A DNA stretch of 64,000 nucleotides from positions 225,908,501 to 225,972,500 of the forward strand of contig NC_092337.1 of assembly GCF_046630445.1 (NCBI RefSeq). The letters are read 5' to 3'. The stretch comes from Rutidosis leptorrhynchoides (taxonomy: Eukaryota; Streptophyta; Magnoliopsida; Asterales; Asteraceae). Below are positions 25,111 to 37,758 of the stretch, one piece after another. Under the pieces are notes generated by a model. That model saw only the letters and a program-made list of their open reading frames with translations, did not search any database and had not been told where the DNA came from. How positions within the stretch are numbered: the first letter of the stretch is position 1; every line of letters starts with the position of its first letter. A program made the translations under genes and the position numbers.

Positions 25111-27495
25111 TGTAACATCCCGCGTTTTTCCGTTAAATTTATTTTAACACCGTCTTTTTTTTTTTTAATAATATCTTTCGTATTTAAATTCGTCGACTCC
25201 GTTGACGAACGTTCATAATATTCTCGTTATTTAATTATAACATCTCTCGTTAACTTGCGTTTTAAAAATATTCGATCGGTTAAATCCCGCACCCGCTTCT
25301 AAACTCGAGGGACTAAAATTGACACGGGGCAAACTAGTTGACTAGGTCAACTAGTCCACCCCAATCACCACCATTCAACCATCTCCCTCTCTCTCTCTCT
25401 TTCTCTCTAGCAAGAACACACACACAAACCCCAACTTCATAAAATCATCATCTAAATTCGATCTAGGAGGCTTACAACAAAACAAATTACATTTTCGTGA
25501 TCCTCTCTTCATTCTCTACGATTTGATACTAACTTCATCTCGTTTGGGTAACATTTCTAAAACTCTAGATTTCTCTAAATTCGTGTTTTTGATTTGAAAT
25601 GGTGTTAGTTAGTGTCTATGGCTCGTGTCTAGCATGAATATATGATTTACTTGCTCGATTTGTTGTTTTGAGTAACTAGTTTGAACATTTGAAATGGGTT
25701 TGCTTAATCTTGCATTTTGGAAGATTAAATGTTGTTTGATTGTTAAAGTTCATGTTTTAATTGTGTTACTAGTATCACTAGCTTCGTTTTGATGTGTAGG
25801 TTGATTAAGAAAACTTCAAAAACCCGATTATTGATTTTTGTGAATTTTGGTTAGGGTTTGTTAGACTTTGAAATGAACTTTTGATGCGTTGAATGCTTGT
25901 TAATGTTGTTAGTAAGTGTTTAGATGCAATGTATGCTTAATTACCTTCGAAACGGCATATCGTATGTGTAAATTGGATTCCCGAATCATAAAATACGTTT
26001 TACGAACTTGAAACTTTGAAAATAAACCTTTCTTGATCAATTGACGAGATTTCGGCTATTGTAAATGATGTTATTGTTGGACCATAAGTGCTTAGTTGTA
26101 TTCCTCGTCAAAATACCTTTCCAACGATATATGATAGGCATTATAAGTGTTTGCGGGTCAAGAGTTGGGTTGGAAAAGGTTTTGGTTCGTGCATACTTTG
26201 AAAAACTGACCAGAATTCTCTGCCCAGATGGTGGCGCGGCGCGCCCCATCCCCGCGCGGCGCGCGGATTGGCCTGGTCAGATTCTGACCACTTTGTCCCA
26301 TTTCACGTGAAATGTTTGACTAGCTACCGACCTCCGATTCACACGAAACTTGTTCTAATATACTTGTATATGAATAATTAGCATAGAAAAATAGTCCGGG
26401 ACCCGACCCGAACATGTTGACTTTGACCCGACCAAGTTTGACTTTTTGTCAAACTTAACCAATTAATTATGCAATCTTCCTAACATGCTTTTATACTTGT
26501 ATCTTGCATGAAACTTGACAATTTGCTTCACATGCTATATTAATCGAGTCGTATTGAGCCATAGGACTAATTGAACATCTTTGACCGTTTTGTGTTTACC
26601 GTTATTGATATAACCTATATGTTTAGGTCAAGACTAGCTTTGTCTTTGCACGCGTTTACTTGTCGAAGTACTTTATTAACTCTTGCACTCAAGGTGAGAT
26701 CATAGTCCCACTTTTTCAATCACTTTTATTCTTTACATCGTGGGCTGAGAAACACATACATTTCATACTTATTTACTTTTCATGCTTTTATATTGTGAAC
26801 AAATACGAGTACAAAGATGCATACGAGTTTGAACAAAAGTCCTCAATCCAATTATCATTAGTTCCACTTGCAGGATGTAAGTGTAAGCGTGTAATTATGT
26901 TGTGTGGCCATACGGGTTTAACAAACCCTCATTCAGACGGTTCGCTACCGTTAGTGAATGAAATATAATTTCAACAATGTATAGTGTAAGTTCTAACACT
27001 AAATTCGAAATTCAGAGGGAAGATTCGGTTAAGCCTTGATAATTGGGTGCTCGTGATACAAATACTATTTTGGAATGTGAATGATTCTGGTTGAGCAATT
27101 CTTAAAGAACCTTGTGGTTCAATACAATTTACTTACTAAACCTATGATTTCACCAACGTTTTTCGTTGACAGATTTCTATGTTTTTCTCAGGTCTTGCAC
27201 GATATGTGATACATGCTTCCGCTCATTATTTGATACTTGCTTTGGATGTCGAGTATACATGCTTTTCATGGAGCGTCTTTTGACTTTACTTTAAACCGTG
27301 TCGCCTAGATTTCAATCGTACTCATAACGTTGTAACTTAACTTTTGGTTGAACAATTCTTGTAAACTTTGAAACAATCTTTATTTTGAAATGAAGGCGAC
27401 ATATTTTGGTCAAACGTTATCTTAAAGACTTATAATCAGGTAATGGGACCCACGTAGCCGACGCCGTCACTTGACGATTTGTCGGGGTCGCTACA
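25111..27495 (+). repeat. 3' LTR of the young gypsy element
   Basis: 2385 bp, nearly identical to 18495-20876. Differences seen: an A/G at about 25697, T/C at about 25369 and C/T at about 26891 (3' LTR coordinates), plus one extra T and one extra CT. It is followed by the ACATC target duplication. Confidence 0.95.
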
Positions 27496-27500
27496 ACATC

Positions 27501-27640
27501 TTCATCTTCACTTTCCTCAATGGCGTAGCTTTCATGGCTAAATTTGATGTAAAGCTTAATTGTTTCATGACGCACCAAGGCTCGACCTACCAAAGCAAAC
27601 CAATCGTGGTCATCTTTAAGTAATGAGGCGCGAACGTTAG
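27501..27640 (-). pseudogene. C-terminal end of second Harbinger ORF, part 2
   Basis: Open on the minus strand and ending in an acidic stretch (EESEDED) that continues at 18494 after removal of the gypsy insertion. Upstream it runs into T-rich DNA, so most of the gene, including any DDE catalytic domain, is missing. Convergent orientation to ORF1 is usual in PIF/Harbinger elements, which is the main reason to associate it with the transposase. Confidence 0.5.
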
Positions 27641-28083
27641 GTTTTTTTTTTTAAAACCAAACCTATTTGAAAAACAAATGTATGTCTTCGATCAAATTCA
27701 CCTCCGTAATTAACTTGTAACACAATATTTAACAGACTCATTTTGAACAATTGAAAGTATTTTAGAAGTTGAGAATTTTTGAAGTGTGAAATTTTGATGA
27801 GAAAATTGGCATATTTAAAGAGTAAAAAAAAATAGTCGTTGGGTTTGAAAATATAGCCGTTTAAACGAATATTATTTTTTATTTTTATTAAATAATGTGT
27901 TAATTATATAAAAAAATGTAAAAATAAAAAACTAGTGGAGCCTACTGAAACTGACACAAAAAACTAACATTTGAGGTTAAAAAATGTCAGAAAGTGACAC
28001 TGCACAGTCAGAATCAGATTGTACTTTTTAACCAAAAAGTACCAAAACTGACCGTGACGTCACAGAAACGGTTAAAAATGGTC

Positions 28084-28724
28084 TAATAAGACAGTAGAGA
28101 GTTCAACTATCAACAACACAAATTACAAGGCTTTAAAAGTAAAACGTTTTTAGAGACACTAAAATATCATTTTTAATTTTTAAATACTATCCGATCTGCG
28201 CAATCCATTTTTATATTACTTAAGATAGATACAGCTAACTAGTAATATCACATGTATAATAATTTATATTTAATATTTATGGGATACAACGCTACTAGTT
28301 CTTTTAGAGTTAAACAAATCATAAACGTTTTGGACGTGATTTTGATAGGTGTTATCAAGTATAAAAAGTAGGTTATTTCTTTTCTTTTCTTTTTTCTGAA
28401 CGGCAAGGATATTTTATATTATTAGGAAAAGAGAAAAAGACCTAGCAAGAAACTAGACCCAATACAAAATGCAAAAACACAAAATTGTTAACTAATGGAG
28501 TATTATTTTAAAGTTTTAATCATTGCCTATTAGTGAATGATTTCAGTGACAAAATATAATACACTAGTGCAGAGAGCCGTGAAATTACAGAATTTTAAAA
28601 GAAAAATTATTGAATGATATGATATATTTGAAGAATGTTATTAACTATATAATAATTTGAGACAGCAAAAGAAAAGATAAACAATTAAAGAATCTGAACT
28701 TTGAAATCCCTACACCTTAGAAGC
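28084..28724. other. Host DNA right of the Harbinger element, with copy of terpene-synthase upstream sequence
   Basis: About 28150-28570 is a diverged same-orientation copy of about 12000-12560, the region upstream of the terpene synthase. No terpene synthase exons lie beside it. It may be the relic of a tandem gene duplication or an unrelated dispersed repeat. Confidence 0.55.
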
Positions 28725-30599
28725 TGTTATTTAACGACCCGTCTTAATCTATCTGGACGAATACATTTAATTTGGTTACATCGCGAGGTACTTGACCTCT
28801 ATATGATACATTTTACAAACATTGCATTCGTTTTTAAAAGACAAACTTTCATTACAATGAAAGTTGACGGCATGCATACCATTTCATAATACATCCAACT
28901 ATAATTGACTTAATAATAATCTTGATGAACTCAACGACTCGAATGCAACGTCTTTTGAAATATGTCATGAATGACTCCAAGTAATATCTCTAAAATGAGC
29001 AAATGCACAGCGGAAGATTTCTTTCATACCCGAGAATAAACATGCTTTAAAGTGTCAACCAAAAGGTTGGTGAGTTCATAAGTTTATCGTAAACAATAAA
29101 ATTCATCATTTTGATAGACCAAAAAATTCAAATACAGTATACCTATCTCGTGTACGAAACCATTTTTCATAATGCTTAGCAGAGTAGGTTCGTATCCTTT
29201 TCTCCCCCGTAGGTTGCCTCGCGATTTTTAAATAATCGTGCACATATCTCGTGCACAAAACTAATACACATAACCTGTGTATAAAAATCATTCTCTCGAT
29301 ACATAACATTCATTTCGATTTCATTGCTCAACATGGTAACCAACCTTAACATATAATGCGCATAAATAATATCCCAAAAAACAGAACCTCCCGTCTGTAT
29401 AATATATAAACTTCGAAGTACTAAACACCACGCCCACTAGCTCTTCCGTCTAGTGAATATTCTGGGTGGGGGTGTTAAACCTGGTAGCTACCTTTAGGAT
29501 TCGTGTGAATTAGAGCCATATCCATTTCTAATTCTTAGGTTACCAAGCAATAATAATCAGGGAAAAATATTCACAACAATTAGTGGCAATTATAACGTTC
29601 AACTAATTCAATAATAATTCACAGAACTTCTGTCTGCATAATAATTTATTCGAGGAATGTTTTACTTGTGTCTATCTCGTCAAACCTTTATAAAAGCATT
29701 TCATGTATTCTCAGTTCAAAATATATTTCAAAAGCATTTAATAAAGCAGTTGTAAAAACAACGCATGTATTCTCAGTCCCAAAAATGTAAAGAGTAAAAG
29801 GGAATCAAATGAACTCAATATACGATATTTTGTAGTAAAAATATGCATACGACGATACTGAACAATGCAGGGTTGGCCTTGGATTTACGAACCTATATCA
29901 TTTATATATATATTAACACACATAATCGTAATCGAATAAATATGTATATTATTATTAGTGATATAATTTTTATATTATTAACTTATATATTTTTCATTAT
30001 TTCATTAAATGTATTCTTTTTGTATATAAAAGTATTAATATAGTTAAGTTACGTATGTTAAATATATTTTTATATCTATCATTTGTTTGTTGAAACTAGT
30101 AATTGTAATAATATTAAAATAATATTTGTAATGGTAAGAATGATAATATTGCTAATACTTAATATTACTAATAAAAATAATAATGTTAATAATCTTAGTG
30201 ACAAATATAATGGTATAATAATAACTATAAAAATATTAATCTTTACTGTTAATGATAGTTTTAATAATAAATCTTATAATAATGATAATTATAGTAGTTT
30301 TTAATAACATGAAAAATTTAGTAATGATGGTAATAATCATTTTGATAATAATACTTAATACTTAATAATAATAATAATTTTTACTATTTTATTACTAATA
30401 ATAATATTAATAATAATAATACTTATGTTTATAATAATAATTCTAATATTTATAATGATACTAGTACTAATATTAATGAATATGATAATAAATTTTATTA
30501 TGTTCATAATAATAATAATCGTAATCATAATAATGATATTAATATTAAAATTATAAAAATAATAATAATAACATTAGTAATTAGTAATACTTATATACT

Positions 30600-30893
<294 letters not shown>

Positions 30894-30934
30894 GAAAGTA
30901 GGCTACCTTCAAGAAAATCGGCCTAAAAAAACAT

Positions 30935-30983
30935 ACTGCCTCATCAGGGACTCGAACCCAAGACCACTCGCTAACCCGAATCA
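30935..30983 (-). other. tRNA-like block in LTR F (B box GGTTCGAGTCC)
   Basis: On the minus strand this reads GCGAGTGGTCTTGGGTTCGAGTCC, with a perfect pol III B-box pattern (GGTTCGANNCC). It continues upstream at 49884 once the solo LTR is removed (GGTTGGTTAGGGG, a weak A-box-like stretch). Homologous blocks sit at 43965-44040 (+) and 56420-56486 (-), each beside a long AAT/ATT array. It is not a functional tRNA gene, since no cloverleaf can be completed. Confidence 0.6.
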
Positions 30984-31175
30984 TGTAGTGACCCGAACTT
31001 TTCCATGTTAATATATATTAAATAAAATTGTTATTTACATGATTAAGTGTTTCCAACATGTTAAGCAATCAAACTTGTTAAGACTTGATTAATTGAAATA
31101 GGTTTCATATAGTCAATTGACCACCCAAGTTGACCGGTGATTCACGAACATTAAAACCTGTAAAAACTATATGAT

Positions 31176-31247
<72 letters not shown>

Positions 31248-31255
<8 letters not shown>

Positions 31256-31344
31256 ACATGATATTATGATAAGTAAGTATCTCATTAGGTATTTGTAACA
31301 ACTCAAACCAATAACCAACCGATTACGTGAAACAAATTTTTTTT

Positions 31345-31439
<95 letters not shown>

Positions 31440-31520
31440 ACATGATATTATGATAAGTAAGTATCTCATTAGGTATTTGTAACAACTCAAACCAATAACC
31501 AACCGATTACGCGAAACAAT
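31248..31520. repeat. 184-bp tandem duplication spanning the family-4/G junction
   Basis: AGTTAACATGATATTATGAT and the following ~75 bp occur at 31251 and again at 31435, each preceded by an (AT)n array. The repeated unit crosses the junction where element G entered the family-4 LTR, so the duplication happened after that insertion. Confidence 0.9.
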
Positions 31521-31996
31521 TTTTTTTTTATTTCAGAAGAGTGCGCCACGCGCACCACCTCAGGGTGCGCGGCGCGCACAGGCCCATTTCAGTTCTATCC
31601 GTTTTTGTCAATTTTCAAATAAAGATCTCCCACTTCCCGACATATTTAGACGAAACGCTTTTCACAACATGATATAATAGTAAAACTCACACGATTCAAT
31701 AATAAAATAAGTTTTACGAAACCGGGCCCACATATGCCGTAATACGAGTTTCGTACAAAAGTTTGAGTTTCGACCACACTAGTTTAAATTCCAAACGACA
31801 CTATGAGCATGGTGTTTGGGGTTAAAATACCCAAATCTCGGTCAAACTCCAAAAGCTATAACACCCAAAAGCGTCCCCTAACAAACAAGCGGGATCTCTA
31901 ATCCATACGAATGCCCTTACCCTTATCTCCGCTGGAGCCTATAAAAAGATAAACAACGAGAGGGTAAGCAAAGCTTAGTGAATACAATAATTATAC

Positions 31997-32100
<104 letters not shown>

Positions 32101-32269
32101 CCTACTTGCAATCACTTACACATATACCGCATACACGCTAGCAATACAATTAGCATACCATCTCAAGTACAAAGCTAATAATCTCCAACAAACCGCTACT
32201 AGCGTAATCAATAACATATAATCGACATAATAAAAAATGCTACAAAACAATACACAACCATGGTTAACC

Positions 32270-32545
32270 ATCCTCGCGTCATGGTGCTACCGGCTCTTTG
32301 GTGCACACCATACGCATCGGTTATGATGCTACCGGCTCTTTGGTTCACATCACAACCCAAGTCATACTCGCGTTAAAGTGCTACCGGCTCTTTGGTTCAC
32401 ACTCTAACAACTCGTGCCGTAGTGCTACCGGCTCTTTGGTTCACACTACAACACACGTACTATGACGCTACCGGCTCTTTGGTTCACATCATAGCACAAT
32501 CGCACATACTATGGCACTACCAGCTCTTTGGTTCATACCATAGCA
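32270..32545. repeat. Six-copy hairpin array with covarying stems
   Basis: The core CTACCGGCTCTTTGGT recurs six times (starting about 32287, 32329, 32381, 32425, 32468, 32517; spacing 42-52 bp; the last has CCAG for CCGG). In each copy the bases just before and after the core are complementary, yet differ between copies: ATGGTG/CACCAT, TGATG/CATCA, GTTAAAGTG/CACTCTAAC (one mismatch), GTAGTG/CACTAC, CTATGACG/CATCATAG (one mismatch), CTATGGCA/TACCATAG (one mismatch). This is direct evidence that a hairpin is kept while its sequence drifts. Role unknown. Confidence 0.9.
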
Positions 32546-33434
32546 TACAAATAAATACATTATATACATACGCATATAATCATTCCACTCACCTTAACGA
32601 TTTGGTGACGATTTTATAATTCCGCAAGCTTCAAGGCAAAGTACCTAATATAATAAGCACTTCAATCAACACACAAACTAGTTGGACTAAATACCAATAA
32701 TTCACTCATGTGCATTTAATGACTTAAATGCATTAAATGCTCCATTTTCACCAAAATCGCCCATTTAAGGTCAATACCATCATTAAACACTTAAAGCTAG
32801 TGCTTAAGGTCCAACACACTAACTAATACATAATTTGGGTGTTTCATACCCATTTACCAAACATCTAAGTGTGCTAGTAATTTACTAACCAATTTAGGCT
32901 CATAAACTCATTTATCATTTCAAAACCCTAGGTTAGCAATTCTTGAGTCCTCATGACTCAATCTTATCCAAGAACACCTAAAATCACCAAATGTGGGTTT
33001 TATGTTCTTCATTTACCCAAACCCTAACTCATACATAAATCAAAGTAAGGAAATCTAAGTTAGAACATACCACTACAACCAAAACGTAGCTAGAGAGGAG
33101 ATGAACAACTTTATAACTCGAGCTAAGACTCAAAACTAGCTCCTTCTTCCTTTGCTTGAGCTTTCTCACATAAGAATCTCTCTCTCTCTCTCTCTCTCTC
33201 TCTAAAATTGAAGTAGATGGGATAAGGTTGTTGGAAATGGAGTGAATGCTTCCCCAATATCTGATCTACTGTCCTTAAACTCGTCCACAAGTGAAATTAC
33301 CAAAAAGCCCATCAAAATATCTGATTAAAACAAGTAGAACCCGGCTACAGTGAACAGTGTGCCACGCGCACCATTAGGTGTGCGCTGAGCGCACCTTGCC
33401 CAGTTCAGCTTCTGACCTCAGTTTAAATACACAA

Positions 33435-35900
33435 TGTGACAACCCGGAAATTTCCAACCAAATTTAAACTTTATCTTTATATTATTCCGACACGATAAGC
33501 AAAGTTTGTTAAGTTAAATCTCAAGAATTTTAAATTGTCTTCATACATTCATTATAACTTCGACCAAATTCCGACGATTCACGAACCGTTATATATAAAT
33601 AAATATGTATATATATGTATATATATATATATATTATAACTTGAGAATATTAATAAAGTATTAAACGTATAATACTTTACATGAACGTATTTGTTTCAAT
33701 ATGTTTATCGATGGAATTAGAAGATAATATCAAATGATTAATTTATCAGATACATTGTGATATGATTACGGGTCTATGTTATGAGGTCCACTGTGATTTA
33801 AGAAATCTATTCTTTTTGACAACATTCGGAAAATGGTAAAGTGATTTATAAGTAAGAACGTGGAGTGTAAATAACTTAGATGTTGAATATCGACAAGTTA
33901 AGTAACTTGACATTTTTCATTAAGATGATTTCATACGTTTATTTAACCTTTGAACTTTATCGCATGCTTCACCAACAGACTGTAATTAAAAAAAACTTGA
34001 AACCTATTATGAATATATATGATTTTACTTTTCTAAAACGTTTTATGATATAACGATTTCCATTATTTTAACCTTTAAACAAAATGATTCTTAAATATAT
34101 TTAGTTTTGGAAAACAAAATTATCATATTTATTTGATTTAGTTTCAAACGTACAAAAACGTTTTCAGTTTAAAAAGAACTTTATTATTAAAACGTATATA
34201 ACTTTTATAAATATCTAGAACCACTTTTGACAACTCATTACTTAACTAGTATGATAAAGATAAAGATATTTATATTTTATTTTATTAAATATATATAACG
34301 ATTTAAATTAATATTATATATATTTATACGCGTATTATACGTACATAGTTTTATACTTTTACTATACTTAAACTTTACCTTTACTTTATTTTTACTTTAC
34401 TTTAACTTTAATAATTCACTTTAATAATTCATATTTTAATAATTCATACTTTAATAATTCATACTTTAATAATTCATACTTTAATAATTCATACTTTAAT
34501 AATTCACTTTAATAATTCAAAAATCTATTATAAATAGAATTCAGTAGGTTTCATTATTTCATAGAAACTTGAAAATATTTTTCTCTAAACTCTCTCAATC
34601 GATTTACATATATATATTTACTCCGTATTATTTCAACATATTATTAGTATACATAAAATATTACGACGGAGTGCTGTCCGAGTGATTTCGAAATTATTTT
34701 TCGAGCGGGATGAAGCTAAGGAAATTATGGGTTATAGCTATGGAGGTTATGGGTATGGTTTGGGAGTTTTGCTCGTGAGTCAAACTAGTGTTTATCATCT
34801 CCGTTGCGTTTACGTACCTGTCCTGCAATATTGAATCTCAATATTGATACGTGAGTACACATAATTTAACTTTTACATACTAATAGTGTATTCCTGACTA
34901 GTGCTCGAGTATATAGGATTATGCATATTTGTACTTTTGATATTGCCTTTAGTTAGGTTATGTTGAATCCTGAATTAGTTATATATGTGGTTGAGATAAG
35001 GTATAAGATATGCATGTCGTTGGAAAGCTAGCGAAAATTTGAGAACTTTTCATTTAGATATCGAATGGTTTCGATGAACGGTTTAGAAGTTATAGTCAAT
35101 TGAATTTTTGTATTATTATTAAAAATGATTATTATTATCGTCGTTATTATCGTCGTTATAATCTAATTATTATTATTATTATTATCATTATTATTATCAT
35201 TATTAATATTAATATATATCATTATTTAAAAATGGTTATTGTTATTGTTATTATTATTATTATATTATCATTAAAATAATTATTAGTATTATCGTTAATA
35301 ATGTCATAGTAATTATCATTATTAGTATTATTGTAATTAAAACTAATATTAGTAACACCTAATTATTTTGATTACTATTATTATCATTATTATGAACACG
35401 ATATAAAAAGACGATTAAAAGCTATTAAACGAAACGATTAGGAAATAATGAGTAAGAGTATCATGATGAAATTAAAATATTATAAGATATTGATTTAGAT
35501 AAAATTATCATTCTTATTATTTTTATTATTACTATTATTATTAAAAGTATCGTTAGTATTAAAACTATCATTTTAACAAAAATTATCATTTTAATAGAAA
35601 TGTCATTGTTACTATAAAATATCATTATTATTATCATTTTAAATAGAATTATTATTTTAAAAATAATATTAAAAAGTATCGTAAATATTAAAGTTATCAT
35701 AATTAAAATTATCATTTTATCATAATGTCATCTTAGTAATTATAAATATTGATATTTTTATAATAATTATTATTATTACAAAATAATACAACTTTTACTT
35801 ACTATTATTATAGATACTATTTTATCAAATAAATATGTGATACAAACATTATTATAGAATTAAATTACATACACTTCCTACGTCTTCCTCGGGACACCTA
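33435..35900 (+). repeat. 5' LTR region of element A
   Basis: The first ~180 bp match the start of the LTR at 42009; the rest is divergent. There is a TATA box (CTATTATAAATAGA) near 34526 and downstream the inverted motif CAATATTGAATCTCAATATTG followed by GTGAGTAC near 34853. From 35100 to 35870 it is dominated by degenerate ATT/TTA repeats. The LTR's 3' end and any PBS cannot be placed, because foreign DNA follows. Confidence 0.55.
34405..34519. repeat. 15-bp minisatellite (TTTAATAATTCATAC)n
   Basis: About seven to eight copies of ACTTTAATAATTCAT in the U3 part of the 5' LTR of element A, just upstream of its TATA box; copies are nearly identical. Confidence 0.9.
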
Positions 35901-35984
35901 GTGCCTACACCATTTTTAACTTGATTGGTGGTTTAACCGTAATCGGAAAAAAAAAACAATAATTGTTCAAGATTGGTGGTTTAC

Positions 35985-37111
35985 CCGGCTTTTGTCACCC
36001 CATTCAGCAAAGAAAGTGATAGAAAATGCTTGCCCAGTTACATATCAGTTAGATAACATTTCATTGAAACAGGCTATATAATTTTTTTTTAAATATATAC
36101 CTTTAAAAAGATAGGTGAGAAGAATTGTGTTAAAAAATGGCCTATTCTTTTTCTTTAAATCATCGTCAGCCTTCAAGAAAGAAAAAGGAACAAAATAATG
36201 TGGCATTTAGCCAAAATAAGATACTAGTGATAACAATCAAACATACAAACGAACAAAAAAATCCAGATGCAATTCTTGAATTACCTGATTATTAGATTTA
36301 TTTGTTCCACCGTTAGGTTTTAAATAGGCATCCTACATAAATGATTGATAGCAAATTGTAATCAGAAATGTAAAAACATAAAAATTGTTAGTGGAATACG
36401 AAAAAAAAATGCAAACCAATTCAGCTTCAGCTTCAGGCAATTCTTCAGACTCACTGTCAGTAAAAGCGAGCCAGATACCATATTTCCACATTTATACAAA
36501 TAATAAAGTTTTGGAAGAAGAATTACACATCATTATATGCATCCCATAAAGACCGTAGTCCGAAACCAAAAAACAATACAGTGGCTATATGCTTAGTCCG
36601 CTCGTGAGATCTACATGATTACAATCATACCTTTATTCATCATTCATTTAAAAAAAAAGAAGTTGATAAATCACAAGTACATGTTACTGAAGAAACTTAC
36701 AAGGTTTAGAGCAGCCATTATTCCATCATTGATTTAGAAGCAAAAATCTAATTCTTATATGACAACAAAAATATGATAAGTCATAATTACACTTGAAAAC
36801 AGATTGAGGTCACATTATACTTTCAATTCCTAATTAAAATCAAATACTTATATGATGTGATTTACACAAATTAAAATACAAACAAATTCACGTATATCAT
36901 AAATATAGAAACAGAACTCACAACAGCAGCGAAAAATGTTTTATCACCAATTTCGGAGAGCACTGTCATTGCAAGTGATTTGTTGAATCCCTAATTTTAC
37001 CAATAATATAAAATCATCAGAATCATAACTAAAAGAAGATTAAATCAAGTAAACGGAAATACATTAGAATATCATAAATCATAAACTTACTTGAACAAGT
37101 GATAAACTCAT
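35985..37111 (-). pseudogene. GDT1-like (UPF0016) cation/proton antiporter gene fragment
   Basis: On the minus strand, exon-like blocks are in the right order with plausible splice sites: 37111-37091 (MSLSLVQ), 36990-36922 (GFNKSLAMTVLSEIGDKTFF), about 36718-36701 (MAALNL), 36610-36527 (TKHIATVLFFGFGLRSLWDA), 36453-36417 (ESEELPEAEAEL), 36332-36285, 36170-36101 and 36028-35985 (AFSITFFAEWGDKS). The two E-x-G-D-K-[ST] motifs that define UPF0016/GDT1 ion exchangers are intact. GDT1-like proteins move Ca/Mn ions across Golgi, ER or plastid membranes. Exon 3 is largely lost, exon 7 is locally out of frame at a T run, and the last exons are missing, so it is a pseudogene. Introns are retained, so the capture was at DNA level. 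CACTA termini lie immediately to the right. Confidence 0.85.
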
Positions 37112-37389
37112 GATAGATGCGAAAGAGAAAAGTTAAATTCCAGCCGAATCTGCAAAGACCAAAATGGGATGAAGTTAAAAGGTTTTTAAGGTGAGAGATG
37201 GATTTGGAAAGGAGTGTTAGAAAATTTTGGGAGGATGAGCGGGAATACTAGCGCCAATTTTTAGGTAGTGAAAATTTTCAGTTTTAATTTGTAAATTGGT
37301 ACTACTACGAAGTATAAATTAGAATGACAAGTGAAAATGAAATATTTTAATTGCATAAACTTTTATACATGAAAAATAACCATGGTAAA

Positions 37390-37758
37390 TAGTTTTTCTT
37401 GTATACATATTTACCCATATATTAGCGACGAAAAATGACCCATGATCGCAAATATTGTGTGCAGTTTGTACGTCACACACATTTACCCATAAAATTACCC
37501 ATACATTTACTCATGATGTCTTAATTTGTGGGTAGTTCGTGTGAAATATTTTAAACTTGTTAGTTTAGCCATAATATACACACGTAAATTACTTTCATGG
37601 GTAAATTTGTGGGTGAGTACGTGGGAAATTTGAGGGTAATATTTACCAATAAACTAAATCTCCAACCATAGGTATTTTGTGGGTAATTTATGGCTATATA
37701 CCCACAAATTAGTATTTGAGGGTAAAATTCGTGGGTATTCGGCTACTTTCTTGTTGTG
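37390..37758 (+). mobile_element. CACTA-type terminal region 1
   Basis: The block ends GGCTACTTTCTTGTTGTG, a variant of the CACTA terminus (CACAACAAGAAA in reverse). The preceding 350 bp carry many copies of a GTGGGTA/TACCCA motif in both orientations, as CACTA subterminal arrays do. The GDT1-like fragment lies directly on its inner side. The matching left end was not found. Confidence 0.6.

Larger units (their letters stand above)
18495..27495 (+). mobile_element. Recently inserted non-autonomous Ty3/gypsy retrotransposon (TSD ACATC)
   Basis: A 9001-bp element starting TGTAACATCCCG and ending GGGTCGCTACA, with ACATC at 18490-18494 and 27496-27500. LTRs are 18495-20876 and 25111-27495. By eye they differ by three substitutions and two small length changes in a T run and a CT run, so the insertion is very young. 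A primer-binding site matching initiator Met-tRNA follows the 5' LTR. gag is open, but the following 2.4 kb is a shrunken, stop-filled pol. The low LTR divergence with an already ruined pol means this copy was mobilised by proteins supplied in trans. It interrupts the second ORF of the Harbinger element. Confidence 0.95.
13805..28083 (+). mobile_element. PIF/Harbinger-like DNA transposon, split by two nested insertions
   Basis: The left end GACCACCTCCAACT at 13805 and right end, read in reverse GACCATTTTTAACC at 28083, are imperfect terminal inverted repeats. They are flanked by TAA at 13802-13804 and 28084-28086, the 3-bp TWA duplication typical of PIF/Harbinger. A plus-strand Myb/SANT-type ORF1 remnant and the end of a second, minus-strand ORF lie inside. 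Without the two insertions (14867-17415 and 18495-27495, plus one TSD copy each) the element is only about 2.7 kb. It lacks a visible DDE transposase and is an immobile or non-autonomous copy. Confidence 0.75.

Noticed and set aside
32270..32545. Regularly spaced short repeats resembling a CRISPR array
   Set aside because: Plant nuclear DNA, variable spacing (42-52 bp), and 'spacers' that are complementary to each other around the core; it is a hairpin minisatellite in an LTR.
34828..34860. CAATATTG...CAATATTG followed by GTGAGT as another copy of the LTR hairpin module
   Set aside because: The palindrome and donor-like word are suggestive, but sequence, loop and the TTCTCAGG context differ from the nine-copy module.
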